Shown piece by piece: positions 1 to 7,152 of a stretch of 11,311 nucleotides of DNA (the stretch's first letter is position 1; the number at the start of each line of letters is the position of its first letter). The translations under genes were made by a program, and so were the position numbers. The DNA is from Planctomycetota bacterium (GTDB taxonomy: Bacteria > Planctomycetota > Phycisphaerae > UBA1845 > UTPLA1). The DNA lies in assembly GCA_027295245.1 (NCBI GenBank), contig JAPULF010000293.1, positions 1 through 11,311 of the forward strand, written 5' to 3'. Under the pieces are notes generated by a model. That model was not told the origin of the DNA. It was given only the letters and a program-made list of their open reading frames with translations, and searched no databases.

Positions 1-13
1 CCTACGTACGAAT

Positions 14-949
14 TTGAGATGCGCGTTTCTGTCGGCGGCGGTGGGCTGCGTTTGGATCACAAACTCGCTTGCCGGGCAGGAGTTGCCCGATCCGCGGGGG
101 GCGCCGACTTGCGTGATCCATGACGAGTTCGATCAGATCGATCAGTGGTACCACCAGATCTACTGGTGCGAGGGGACTTGGACCGGCCCGACCTTTCCGT
201 ACGGCAAGATGCGGGTGGAGGCCACCAACAACTGCCTATGCCGGGTGCGTTCGTCATTCGAGTTGGACGGAGATTTCGACGTCTTCGTGAAGGGTGAGTG
301 TACCTGGTCGGGCGTGTTTCTGGACACCCACGTTAAACACTGGGTGGGTCTCTTTCACGCCGGAGCCACCGCCAATTCGAGCCTGAAAATGCAGTACGGA
401 TACGACAACGCAAACGAGATATTCGCGGGCGACACGCACTATCGCGTCGATCTCAACGCTCAACTCGGCGCGGCAAGTGACGCCCTCAAGAGCTTCGACC
501 TGCGGTTTTCGCGGCGGGGAAACACGATTCGAATCTACCGAGGCTTCGGCGGCTCCTACGTCCAGATCAGCGCCCACGTAGTCGAGAATCCGGCGGCGCA
601 ACTCTTCTTCGAAATGGCGATGGTGGACTCCACGTCCGGCGGACAGGGCTACGCCCACTACGAGTCCCTTACGGTTCTCGATGGTTGCGGCGATCCGTGC
701 AACGGCTTCGACTGTACGCCCCAACCCGCGGAGGCGTGCTGCTTTTCGAACGGAGGCTGCCTGGCGTTGGAACCAACCGATTGCGCAATCGCCGGAGGGA
801 CCTCGCAAGGTTCGGGTTCGGATTGCTCCGTCGCCGGTTGCCAAGGTGTTACCTTCTGCGCGGGGGATGCCAATGGTGACGGAAAGCTGGACGGCGCCGA
901 TATTGCACCTTTCGTGAATCTGCTGTTGACGCAGCCGACCTGTCCGTAA
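14..949 (+). CDS. Secreted protein with Cys-rich module and C-terminal dockerin-like repeat (5' end probably outside the window)
   Basis: This is a probable exported protein of about 311 residues. The N-terminus has a hydrophobic signal-peptide-like stretch (about residues 4-20, ending NSLAG before QE). The TTG at 14 is only the first possible start: the frame stays open to the window edge and no Shine-Dalgarno is visible, so the true start probably lies upstream. Residues about 35-225 look like an all-beta, lectin/jelly-roll-type domain rich in Trp, Tyr and Gly; I cannot name its family. Residues about 240-280 form a Cys-rich module (ACCFSNGGC...DC...GG...DC...GC) of a kind I associate with planctomycete secreted proteins. 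The end, GDANGDGKLDGADIAPFV, is one dockerin/EF-hand-like calcium loop; true type I dockerins carry two. The function is unknown. Binding of a surface or extracellular glycan is a guess. The 115 bp after it hold no clear terminator. Confidence 0.8.
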   Translation: MRCAFLSAAVGCVWITNSLAGQELPDPRGAPTCVIHDEFDQIDQWYHQIYWCEGTWTGPTFPYGKMRVEATNNCLCRVRSSFELDGDFDVFVKGECTWSGVFLDTHVKHWVGLFHAGATANSSLKMQYGYDNANEIFAGDTHYRVDLNAQLGAASDALKSFDLRFSRRGNTIRIYRGFGGSYVQISAHVVENPAAQLFFEMAMVDSTSGGQGYAHYESLTVLDGCGDPCNGFDCTPQPAEACCFSNGGCLALEPTDCAIAGGTSQGSGSDCSVAGCQGVTFCAGDANGDGKLDGADIAPFVNLLLTQPTCP

Positions 950-1011
950 GCGGCCGAAGGCGACGGAGCGATCCAATTGGAACCGTGACGCGCCCCCGTC
1001 TGTCGATGCGG

Positions 1012-1040
1012 TTGTCCGACCTTGCTCGGGTCCCTAGACT
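1012..1040 (+). promoter_or_regulatory. Candidate sigma-70-like promoter for the acyltransferase gene
   Basis: TTGTCC (1012-1017) and TAGACT (1035-1040) each match the -35 and -10 consensus at four of six positions, with a 17-bp spacer. They lie about 25 bp before the ATG at 1065, in the only gap upstream of the three-gene plus-strand run. In GC-rich DNA such matches arise easily by chance, so this is only a candidate. Confidence 0.25.
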
Positions 1041-1064
1041 CATTCTGCCTCGGGCGTCAAAGCG

Positions 1065-2120
1065 ATGCAGATCGCTGCTTTCCGCAGGCGGGAGACATGG
1101 GTGTCGTTGCGAAACGGTCGAAGGTGGCTGACGGCGCAGGCCAGATCGGCGGGGCTGGCGGTGGCCCCGCGCCTTTCGCATGACACGATCGACTTCATCG
1201 AGCGTTGGTTGGGTGGCGCCGGACCCTGGTTGCCGGTCCTGGGTGCGCAGGTTGCCCGAAACATGCGGGCCGCGGGGGTCTATTCCGAGTCGGCCTTTCG
1301 CGAATACTTTCGGCAAGTCGCGCTTCATTTGACGAACGGGCTGCGGGTATTCCGCGAGCGCGACACCGCCGAATCGGTTGCCGCCAACGCGGCCCGTGCG
1401 GAAGAGCAGATCGCAATCGATGATTCGATTTCACACTTGCGCCGGGCGTTGGACGCCGGACGGGGCGCCGTGGTGGCAACGCCTCATGTTTGCAACTACC
1501 TGCTGACGGCGGTGCGGCTGAGTCGCGAGGTGTCGGTTCGCATTTACCTGCGCTGGTCACACGACGAGCGCAAGAGACAGTTGAAAAAGGCGTGGTGCCG
1601 TGCGGCCGGGCTCGACGTGGTACTCGAACCTGCCAGCGCCACCGATCCGACGAGCCGCGCGTCTGCGTTGCTAGACATTCTCCGCGAGGGGCACGCGCTG
1701 GTCATCACGCCGGACATTGCGCAGCAACGCCACAAGGGCACCGCGGTGCGTTTCTTCGGTCAAGAGGCGTTCTTGCCGACGGGGCCGGCCTCGATCGCGA
1801 TGCTGGCCGAGTCGCCGATGGTGCCGCTGGTCGGGAGAATAGACGGGCCTCGGCATACGATGGTGTTTCACGAACCGATCACCGTCACGCCGCTGACCCG
1901 TGCCGAAGGCGGTCGGTCGGCAGCGCTCACACGCGCCATGCAGCAATGGACCGATCTCTTCGAGCGGTTCATTAGAGAATTCCCGGCGGCGTGGTTCCTG
2001 TGGGGCGACAGTCGGTGGACCCGCGTGTTCTCCGGTGACCCCAAGTTCACGTGCAAGAGTGACAGGGGCAGGATGGATGGCGGGGTGAACGCGGCGAAGG
2101 CGATCGAGGGGCGGGCATGA
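1065..2120 (+). CDS. LpxL/HtrB-family acyltransferase-like protein (lipid A biosynthesis type)
   Basis: A 351-residue protein of the LpxL/HtrB (lysophospholipid acyltransferase) fold. Family members acylate lipid A precursors or other glycolipids at the inner membrane. Visible landmarks are an N-terminal helical part containing VARNMRAAG (63-71), the block GAVVATPHVCNYL (134-146) that corresponds to the family's HxGNWE/D site, then VITPDIAQQRHKGTAVRFFG (213-232), FLPTGPASIA (236-245), and near the end FPAAWFLWGDSRW (306-318), which matches the family's C-terminal W-x-x-RW signature. His141 is present, but the acidic residue five positions on is Leu146. The canonical HX4D/E dyad is therefore incomplete, and either the activity or the acyl-transfer mechanism may differ. 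The ATG at 1065 has no strong Shine-Dalgarno. The stop overlaps the next start (ATGA, 2117-2120), which implies translational coupling. The fold is fairly sure; the substrate is unknown. Confidence 0.82.
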   Translation: MQIAAFRRRETWVSLRNGRRWLTAQARSAGLAVAPRLSHDTIDFIERWLGGAGPWLPVLGAQVARNMRAAGVYSESAFREYFRQVALHLTNGLRVFRERDTAESVAANAARAEEQIAIDDSISHLRRALDAGRGAVVATPHVCNYLLTAVRLSREVSVRIYLRWSHDERKRQLKKAWCRAAGLDVVLEPASATDPTSRASALLDILREGHALVITPDIAQQRHKGTAVRFFGQEAFLPTGPASIAMLAESPMVPLVGRIDGPRHTMVFHEPITVTPLTRAEGGRSAALTRAMQQWTDLFERFIREFPAAWFLWGDSRWTRVFSGDPKFTCKSDRGRMDGGVNAAKAIEGRA

Positions 2121-2914
2121 TCGCCATTGGACTGCTTCTGCTGGTGCCGTTTGTCATGTGGTGCGGTCAGTCGTTGTTGCTGAAGCTGCACGGGTTGCCG
2201 ATTCGCTACAGACTCGATTCGGGCGATGCCCCGCGGGCGGTGCGCACCTGGGGAAGAGTGATTACGCAGGGGTCCATCCTGGCGTTGATCATGGCATATC
2301 CACTGCTCGTGCAGGGGCAGTCGCCGATCGAGTTTTACGGTGCGATGCTTCCGATCGACGGATCGCTGAAGTTGTTCGCACATGGGGCGGCGGCCGCGAC
2401 GACTTGCCTTTGCGTGCTGTTTGCCATCTGGATTGCGACGGACCGGATGCGGGTCGACGTACATCAATCCCGACGGCGATGGATGCGCCGGCTGTTGTTG
2501 TTACCCGCGACGGCCGTGTTCGGGGCGTTGGCCGAGGAACTGTTGTTTCGCGGCGTGTTGTTCAGCGACCTGTTGAAGACGTTTTCGCCGTCGGTGACCG
2601 TCGTCATCGGGACGCTGATATTCGCATCCGCCCATTACGTTCGAGCGGTTAAACGATGGTGGACGATCGGGGGCCATCTGGCATTGGGCGTTCTGCTGGG
2701 GGTGTCGTTTCTCGTCACGGATCGAAGCCTGTGGTTGCCGGTCGGTTTGCACGCCGGCGGGATCATGATGATCATGGGGGCCCGACCGTTCGTGCGCTAC
2801 CGCGGACCGGCGTGGTTGACGGGCGCCAGCATCTTTCCTTACGCGGGCGTTTTCGGAATTGTCGGTTTGGGTGTCTTGACGGCATTCGTGGCAAGGTACT
2901 ACGGGGCATCATGA
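2117..2914 (+). CDS. CPBP-family intramembrane metalloprotease (CAAX protease-like)
   Basis: A 265-residue polytopic membrane protein of the CPBP (CAAX proteases and bacteriocin-processing enzymes, Abi) family. Hydrophobic segments lie at about 1-22, 50-66, 86-108, 125-140, 160-175, 186-201, 205-220 and 240-260. The family's glutamate motif is intact as EELLFRG (E140, E141, R145), and the second motif FxxxH is F169/H173. The third motif has H212, but the usual Asn four residues later is Ile216, a departure from the textbook HxxxN. Members cleave substrates within the membrane or act as scaffolds; bacterial targets are mostly unknown. The start ATG overlaps the acyltransferase stop and follows a GAGGGG Shine-Dalgarno-like run. 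The stop overlaps the next start (ATGA, 2911-2914). Its place suggests processing of, or partnership with, an envelope protein encoded nearby. Confidence 0.85.
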   Translation: MIAIGLLLLVPFVMWCGQSLLLKLHGLPIRYRLDSGDAPRAVRTWGRVITQGSILALIMAYPLLVQGQSPIEFYGAMLPIDGSLKLFAHGAAAATTCLCVLFAIWIATDRMRVDVHQSRRRWMRRLLLLPATAVFGALAEELLFRGVLFSDLLKTFSPSVTVVIGTLIFASAHYVRAVKRWWTIGGHLALGVLLGVSFLVTDRSLWLPVGLHAGGIMMIMGARPFVRYRGPAWLTGASIFPYAGVFGIVGLGVLTAFVARYYGAS

Positions 2915-3372
2915 CGAGAGAGGCAGGAGCCGCATCGAAACTCGGGCGCATCGCGGTGCGGCGCGGGGAAAACGACGCCGAGTCGGCGGCGTTGACATCC
3001 TATGTCGGGTCGGCGAGTTCGGGCGAGGTCGAGTATTTCGAGTCGAAAGACGACGCGGACTTGAACGACGCCCTGTGCTCCGGCCGGTTTGACCGGGCGG
3101 TCTTTTTAGATCTGAACGCATTGTTGACGACGATCTGGTCCGGATACGGAAAGATCGATCGTTGGAAGGACGCAGGCGTCACCCTCGAATTGGTGCAACC
3201 GCCGGACGGCGACGCGGACGCCTGGCGGGCGACCGTGGATGCCACGTTCGCCAGTCATTCCCGGTGGTGTACCAGGCAGCGGCGAAATCAAATCGTGGCG
3301 GCGTGCGTACTGAGCGCGCTGGCCCTTGCGGCAGCGATCGTATTCTTGGTCCTGGTTCCCCCGTCGCGCTGA
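2911..3372 (+). CDS. Small C-terminally membrane-anchored protein with a faint resolvase-like N-terminal region
   Basis: A 153-residue protein starting at the ATG that overlaps the CPBP stop (ATGA). The reading frame is open further upstream, but that stretch lies inside the CPBP gene. Residues about 1-125 are soluble and acidic to mixed; residues 127-149 form one strong hydrophobic helix (ACVLSALALAAAIVFLVLV) after a basic RQRR, so the bulk is predicted in the cytoplasm with the tail in the membrane. The run RIAVRRG (13-19), a D/E-rich middle, and SGRFDRAVFLDLNAL (57-71) followed by KDAGVTLELV (86-95) recall the strand order of a serine recombinase N-terminal domain (G-x-F/I-D-x-V...L...L...GV). 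No catalytic Ser is seen at the expected place. The kinship is inference. The last 85 bp overlap the end of the opposing deacetylase gene. The function is unknown. Confidence 0.68.
   Translation: MTREAGAASKLGRIAVRRGENDAESAALTSYVGSASSGEVEYFESKDDADLNDALCSGRFDRAVFLDLNALLTTIWSGYGKIDRWKDAGVTLELVQPPDGDADAWRATVDATFASHSRWCTRQRRNQIVAACVLSALALAAAIVFLVLVPPSR
3288..3372. other. 85-bp convergent coding overlap of two operon ends
   Basis: The stop of the plus-strand membrane-anchored gene (3370-3372) lies inside the minus-strand deacetylase gene, whose own stop is at 3288-3290. The overlap encodes the membrane helix on one strand and the last 28 or so low-complexity Ala/Thr/Arg residues of the deacetylase on the other. 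There is no room for a terminator between the two transcription units. Transcripts from both sides must therefore be complementary over at least this stretch, unless one gene ends differently. Confidence 0.7.
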
Positions 3373-4304
3373 CGAACGGTCGCGTGTTTTCTCATTCTGT
3401 CGGCCAGCGCGGCGTAGTTTGTCGTCGCGAAGCCCATGTCCCGAATCTTCTTTGCAAGCGCCATCGAGCAAGCCGCTGCCAGTTCAATGGCCCGGCTCGG
3501 TGCATCGCAATAACGCCGAATCGAAGGCGAAAGCCGGCCATGATCGAGCGAATGACGGCGTACGCAGGGATGTAGCAATAGCTCGACCGTTTCCGCGCGG
3601 TTGGCCGCGAGGGCCGCCGTGATCGCGGATTCGGACCCGAATCCCGTAAACGAGATTCCGATGAATCGTTGATTCGCGCGGACATCGTGATGCCTCAACC
3701 GACTCGAGGCGCGGGCGGCGCAGGCACTCATCACTGACTGCTTGGCGACGTTACAGTCCCGAAGCAGGCGTGCGATTCCGGACCGGGTCCCAAACGAATG
3801 AAACCGCTCGCGGACGACTCGAATGAACGGTATCCCATAACGGTCTGCGTGTTCGCAGATCGGGTCGAAGAGCCAGGGTAGCATGTGAACGTGCCGGTGC
3901 GAATTGAGATGATCGATTGCGATCCCATCCGACGCGGCCTTTTCGATTTGAGCGGTGCATTCGTCGACGATCTGTTGTCGAATGCGGCGGCTCAACGCGG
4001 CCCGCAGCAGGGGGCCGTAACCTCGAAAGCACCCGTCCGCGTCCACGAGATCGGATTGACGCCTTGCCGGTCGCAGGCCGCGACACTCTACGACGTTAAG
4101 ATGAACTCCGATGCCGAGTCCGGGACAGTCGGGCAGGACGTTTCGTCGTGCGTAGTCGTAGGCGATTCCAATTGACTGTATGCTCGTGCTCGTTACGTTG
4201 CCGTGTCGGTGTGCGCGATGAATGGCATCGGTGAACCCGTGCGTGAAACCGAGGTCGTCGGCGTGGAAAACGAGCGATTGGGTCGGCCGGGGCGTTCTGT
4301 TCAT
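3288..4304 (-). CDS. YdjC/ChbG-HpnK-family carbohydrate deacetylase-like protein
   Basis: A 338-residue protein of the YdjC family, whose members include ChbG (chitooligosaccharide N-deacetylase) and HpnK (hopanoid-linked). Visible motifs are HADDLGFTHG (14-23), the metal-binding Asp motif near the N-terminus; GIGVHLN (64-70); DHLNSHRHVHMLP (131-143), the His-rich metal/catalytic motif; and ELLLHPC (241-247), the conserved C-terminal His-Pro. The start is the ATG at 4304. It overlaps the amidotransferase stop (ATGA), and the conserved HADD block follows it closely. The open frame upstream to 4430 is discarded because it lies inside that gene. The protein is longer than common YdjC members (roughly 250-300 residues), with about 30 extra low-complexity C-terminal residues that fall in the convergent overlap. 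It probably removes an acetyl group from an amino sugar of the glycan made by the cassette; the substrate is inferred from context only. Confidence 0.85.
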   Translation of the reverse strand: MNRTPRPTQSLVFHADDLGFTHGFTDAIHRAHRHGNVTSTSIQSIGIAYDYARRNVLPDCPGLGIGVHLNVVECRGLRPARRQSDLVDADGCFRGYGPLLRAALSRRIRQQIVDECTAQIEKAASDGIAIDHLNSHRHVHMLPWLFDPICEHADRYGIPFIRVVRERFHSFGTRSGIARLLRDCNVAKQSVMSACAARASSRLRHHDVRANQRFIGISFTGFGSESAITAALAANRAETVELLLHPCVRRHSLDHGRLSPSIRRYCDAPSRAIELAAACSMALAKKIRDMGFATTNYAALADRMRKHATVRQRDGGTRTKNTIAAARASALSTHAATI

Positions 4305-6265
4305 GGGTGGGCCTCGATTAGCGCCTTGCCAGCCTTGATTCGAGATGCTGCTTGCCGCGGGCCATTCGACGGGCGGATCTCGGTCTCTACGAACTGATGC
4401 CACCACGACATGAATACCATGAGCCCCCACAGCTCGAACCCGATCGACTCGCGCCCGGAAAGATGCGACTCAATGCGCTGCCGGACCGCGGAAGGATTGA
4501 AGACCCCCGTTGATTCGAGGCTCGGCCGACTGAGCAAATCGAGCATCTTGGTTCGAAGCCCGTGCCGGAGCCAATCGTGGATTGGAATGCTGAAGCCCTG
4601 TTTGGGCCGACGGGCCACCGCGAGGAGACCGCGGCGGGCCGCGACGGCACGGAGCAGTCGCTTCCCTCGGCCGAATCGAATGCGGAGGTTGTCCGGGAGC
4701 GACGCCGCGAATGACACCATCCGCGGATCGAGGTAAGGGCTGCGGACCTCCAGGCCGTGGGCCATGCTCATGCGATCGGTCTTGGCGAGAATATCGTCGG
4801 GCAGGTACTGACGTTGATCGGCGGACAGGATTTCGGACAGGCCGATTGAGCCGGTTGCGATTCCAAGACCGGCGGAAAGCGACCGATAGCTATCCAGGCC
4901 GACCGTTCGGCGATTCCAGTCAGCATTGTATAAGAGTCGCTTGTCGGATTCGAGCCATGTGCCGTTGAATGCCAGGTGGGCGGCGCCGGCGGGCAGTTCG
5001 TTGCGTCGGAGGAAACGCTGCAATTTGTATCCGAACGTGACCTTGCCCGAACCCATCGGAATGTAGCGGGCCGACCGTGCCGCGGCGCTGCGAATGATCT
5101 CGGGGATGTAGCGGCGATACCGCCGGGCGATCGGCGTGGCGCGATGGGTGAGGTATCCGGCGAAGAGTTCGTCGGCGCCGTCGCCACCGAGCACGACCTT
5201 GCGGTGGGACGCAGTCAGTTGACAGAGGTGCCAGGTTGGCAGGGAGCTGCTGTCGGCGAGCGGATCGTCGGCGTGGCGCACGATTTGGTCGAACAATTCG
5301 CCCGCGTCCCATGTTGCGGTTCGAGATTCGAGAGATACGCCGAGCTGCCGGGCGGTTTGGGCGGCGAGGGGCAACTCGTTGAACCGTGAATCGTCGAAGC
5401 CGATCGTGAATGCCATGCCGTTTCCGGGGGAGAGCCGTGCGGCCGACGAGGCGATCAGGCTGCTATCGACACCGGACGAAAGGAACACACCGACGGGTAC
5501 ATCGCTTCGCAGGCGAAGGCGAACCGAATCGTCGAGCAGCCCTTCGAACTCCTCACCCGCCCGATCGAGCGACAGGGACTGATCGGTTTTCGGAGGCGGC
5601 GTTTGATCGTAACGGCGGATTGCCGTGCGGCCTCGGTGGTACCGGAGACAGCAACCTCCGGGCAGTCGTCGGACGCCTTCCATCATCGTTGATTTGCCGG
5701 GCACGTAGTTGAGCGACAGGAAATGGTGAAGAGCGACCGGGTCTATCCTGCGTTTCAATCCCGGAAACCGCAGTAGCGATTTCATCTCGCTTGCAAACGC
5801 GAAGCCGCGCTCGTCGCAAGTGTAAAGGAGCGGCTTCTCGCCCATCGGGTCGCGAGCGAGGAACAGCGATCGTTCTTGCAGGTTGGCGACGGCGAACGCA
5901 AACATGCCGTTGAGCCGGCGGCAGGCGGCCTCGCCTTCGCGGATAAACAGCTGGAGCAGGACTTCGGTGTCACTGGTTGTTCGGAATCGACATCCCCGCT
6001 CGACGAGTTCTCGGCGCAGCTCGTGGTAGTTGTAGATTGCGCCGTTGAATGTGATGACGTAGCGGCCGCATTTGCTGTGCATGGGTTGTGCCCCGCCGTT
6101 CGGATCGATGATGGCCAGACGGCGGTGTCCGAGGGCCAGATGCCAATCGGCGTCGCGGAACACGCCGCGCCCGTCGGGTCCCCGGTGCGAAAGTGCATCG
6201 GTCATCTCATCGATCGGGTCTGTATCGAGGGCCCGGGCCGCGACATATCCGGCGATGCCGCACAT
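4301..6265 (-). CDS. asnB: AsnB-type glutamine-dependent amidotransferase (asparagine synthase-like)
   Basis: A 654-residue class II glutamine amidotransferase/asparagine synthase homologue. Cys2 after the initiator Met (MCGIAGYV) is the N-terminal nucleophile of the glutaminase domain (about 1-210). Also seen are LSHRGPDGRG (25-34), FNGAIYNYHEL (73-83), TTSDTEVLL (96-104) and LARDPMGEKPLLY (136-148). The synthetase half has the ATP PP-loop as LSSGVDSS (262-269), LGGDGADELFAGY (359-371), and further on LAKTDRMSMAHGLEVRSPYLD in two adjoining pieces. All expected catalytic blocks are present. The start is fixed by Cys2; upstream open frame to 6913 is a shadow of the methyltransferase. It abuts that gene by a TGATG overlap at 6265. 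In polysaccharide clusters such enzymes often amidate uronic acids or peptide-like groups rather than make free asparagine. The symbol is given for family only. Confidence 0.93.
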   Translation of the reverse strand: MCGIAGYVAARALDTDPIDEMTDALSHRGPDGRGVFRDADWHLALGHRRLAIIDPNGGAQPMHSKCGRYVITFNGAIYNYHELRRELVERGCRFRTTSDTEVLLQLFIREGEAACRRLNGMFAFAVANLQERSLFLARDPMGEKPLLYTCDERGFAFASEMKSLLRFPGLKRRIDPVALHHFLSLNYVPGKSTMMEGVRRLPGGCCLRYHRGRTAIRRYDQTPPPKTDQSLSLDRAGEEFEGLLDDSVRLRLRSDVPVGVFLSSGVDSSLIASSAARLSPGNGMAFTIGFDDSRFNELPLAAQTARQLGVSLESRTATWDAGELFDQIVRHADDPLADSSSLPTWHLCQLTASHRKVVLGGDGADELFAGYLTHRATPIARRYRRYIPEIIRSAAARSARYIPMGSGKVTFGYKLQRFLRRNELPAGAAHLAFNGTWLESDKRLLYNADWNRRTVGLDSYRSLSAGLGIATGSIGLSEILSADQRQYLPDDILAKTDRMSMAHGLEVRSPYLDPRMVSFAASLPDNLRIRFGRGKRLLRAVAARRGLLAVARRPKQGFSIPIHDWLRHGLRTKMLDLLSRPSLESTGVFNPSAVRQRIESHLSGRESIGFELWGLMVFMSWWHQFVETEIRPSNGPRQAASRIKAGKALIEAHP

Positions 6266-7152
6266 CAGGTGACCTCGCGGGCGGGTTTGACCGCTTCCAG
6301 ACCGACGATATCGCCGAGCATGATCGGAACGCTCAGATCGCGCATCGATCGAAGTACGCGGGCGGACGCCGAGGCGGCCGCCCGCAGACCGGGGATCGGG
6401 AAACAATAACCGACACGGTAGAGTAAATAGCCCAGCGTATACGATCTTCCGAATGAGCGGCTCCGGGCGGCTCGCAGGCCGGTCCGGGCGCAGAGTTGGA
6501 TCAGCGAATCCCGGCTGAACAGACAAAGGTGCTGCATGGGGTCGATGTAGTGCCAGCGTTTTCCAAGCATGCGAGCGGCGATGGCGGAGATGTCCGGCGT
6601 GCTCAGAAACAGACTTCCGCCGGGGCGTAGCATCGAAGCCGCGCCAGACAGGGCCGCGAAGGGATCGGGCACGTGTTCGATCACGTCCCACATGGTGACC
6701 GCATCGAAGCAACCACGCCATGAATCGGGCAGTTCGGCGAAGGGTCGGGCTTCGCACCGGACGTTGAATCGCTGCCGTGCGCGACGAACAGCCAGCGGGC
6801 TGATGTCGATCCCCTGGGCCGACCACCGGCGAGAGTTGAGCACCGCGAGAAAGTGTCCGCAGCCGCAGCCGATATCGAGCAAGCGGCCGGACGATACGGA
6901 GCGCTCGACCCATCGGCGGCGGGCCCGGGCGGCGGCCAAGTTGGTTGGATCATCCTCGTAGTATTGGTCATTGCCCGGCAAGGTGAAGACCGTGTTGCTG
7001 TAAAGATCTTTCAGTTCCGCGCTCCGGGGTGGATTGGTCATGTGTGCGGTTTGACATCGCGGGCACTTGGCGTAGTCGCGATCACCGCGGGCCAGCCAGT
7101 GACGGCACACGGTCCGGCACACCGGGCATCGCGGTCTCGCTTCTGCAATCAC
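6265..7152 (-). CDS. Zinc-ribbon class I SAM-dependent methyltransferase
   Basis: A 295-residue methyltransferase. The N-terminus has two CxxC pairs (C9/C12 and C30/C33, CPVC and CPRC), a small zinc ribbon found in several polysaccharide- and natural-product-linked methyltransferases. The Rossmann core follows: LLDIGCGCGHFLAVL (91-105) is motif I for SAM binding, GIDIS (114-118) contains the ribose-binding acidic residue, MWDVIEHVPDP (154-164) is motif II, and MLRPGGSLFLSTPD (174-187) is motif III. The helical C-terminal part (about 190-295) is likely the acceptor lid. The start is a GTG overlapping the glycosyltransferase stop (GTGA, 7149-7152). The stop overlaps the AsnB start (TGATG). The target is not readable; by neighbourhood, a sugar or lipid-linked intermediate is likely. 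C-, N- and O-methylation are all possible. Confidence 0.9.
   Translation of the reverse strand: MIAEARPRCPVCRTVCRHWLARGDRDYAKCPRCQTAHMTNPPRSAELKDLYSNTVFTLPGNDQYYEDDPTNLAAARARRRWVERSVSSGRLLDIGCGCGHFLAVLNSRRWSAQGIDISPLAVRRARQRFNVRCEARPFAELPDSWRGCFDAVTMWDVIEHVPDPFAALSGAASMLRPGGSLFLSTPDISAIAARMLGKRWHYIDPMQHLCLFSRDSLIQLCARTGLRAARSRSFGRSYTLGYLLYRVGYCFPIPGLRAAASASARVLRSMRDLSVPIMLGDIVGLEAVKPAREVT

Noticed and set aside
254..976. 240-residue minus-strand frame opposite the dockerin-tailed gene
   Set aside because: It has no motif or plausible start context and is fully antisense to a gene with a signal peptide and a recognisable C-terminal repeat.
973..980. CCAATTGG palindrome between the first two genes
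   Set aside because: It is only 8 bp, with no repeat elsewhere nearby and no T-run, so it is not supportable as an operator or terminator.
2656..2910. 85-codon upstream extension of the membrane-anchored protein
   Set aside because: It lies inside the CPBP gene and has shadow-frame composition. ATG 2911 forms an ATGA overlap.
4305..4430. 42-codon upstream extension of the deacetylase frame
   Set aside because: It lies inside the AsnB gene. The ATG at 4304 forms an ATGA overlap and directly precedes the conserved HADD block.
6266..6913. N-terminal extension of the AsnB frame
   Set aside because: It lies inside the methyltransferase gene. Class II amidotransferases need Cys directly after the initiator Met, which fixes the start at 6265.
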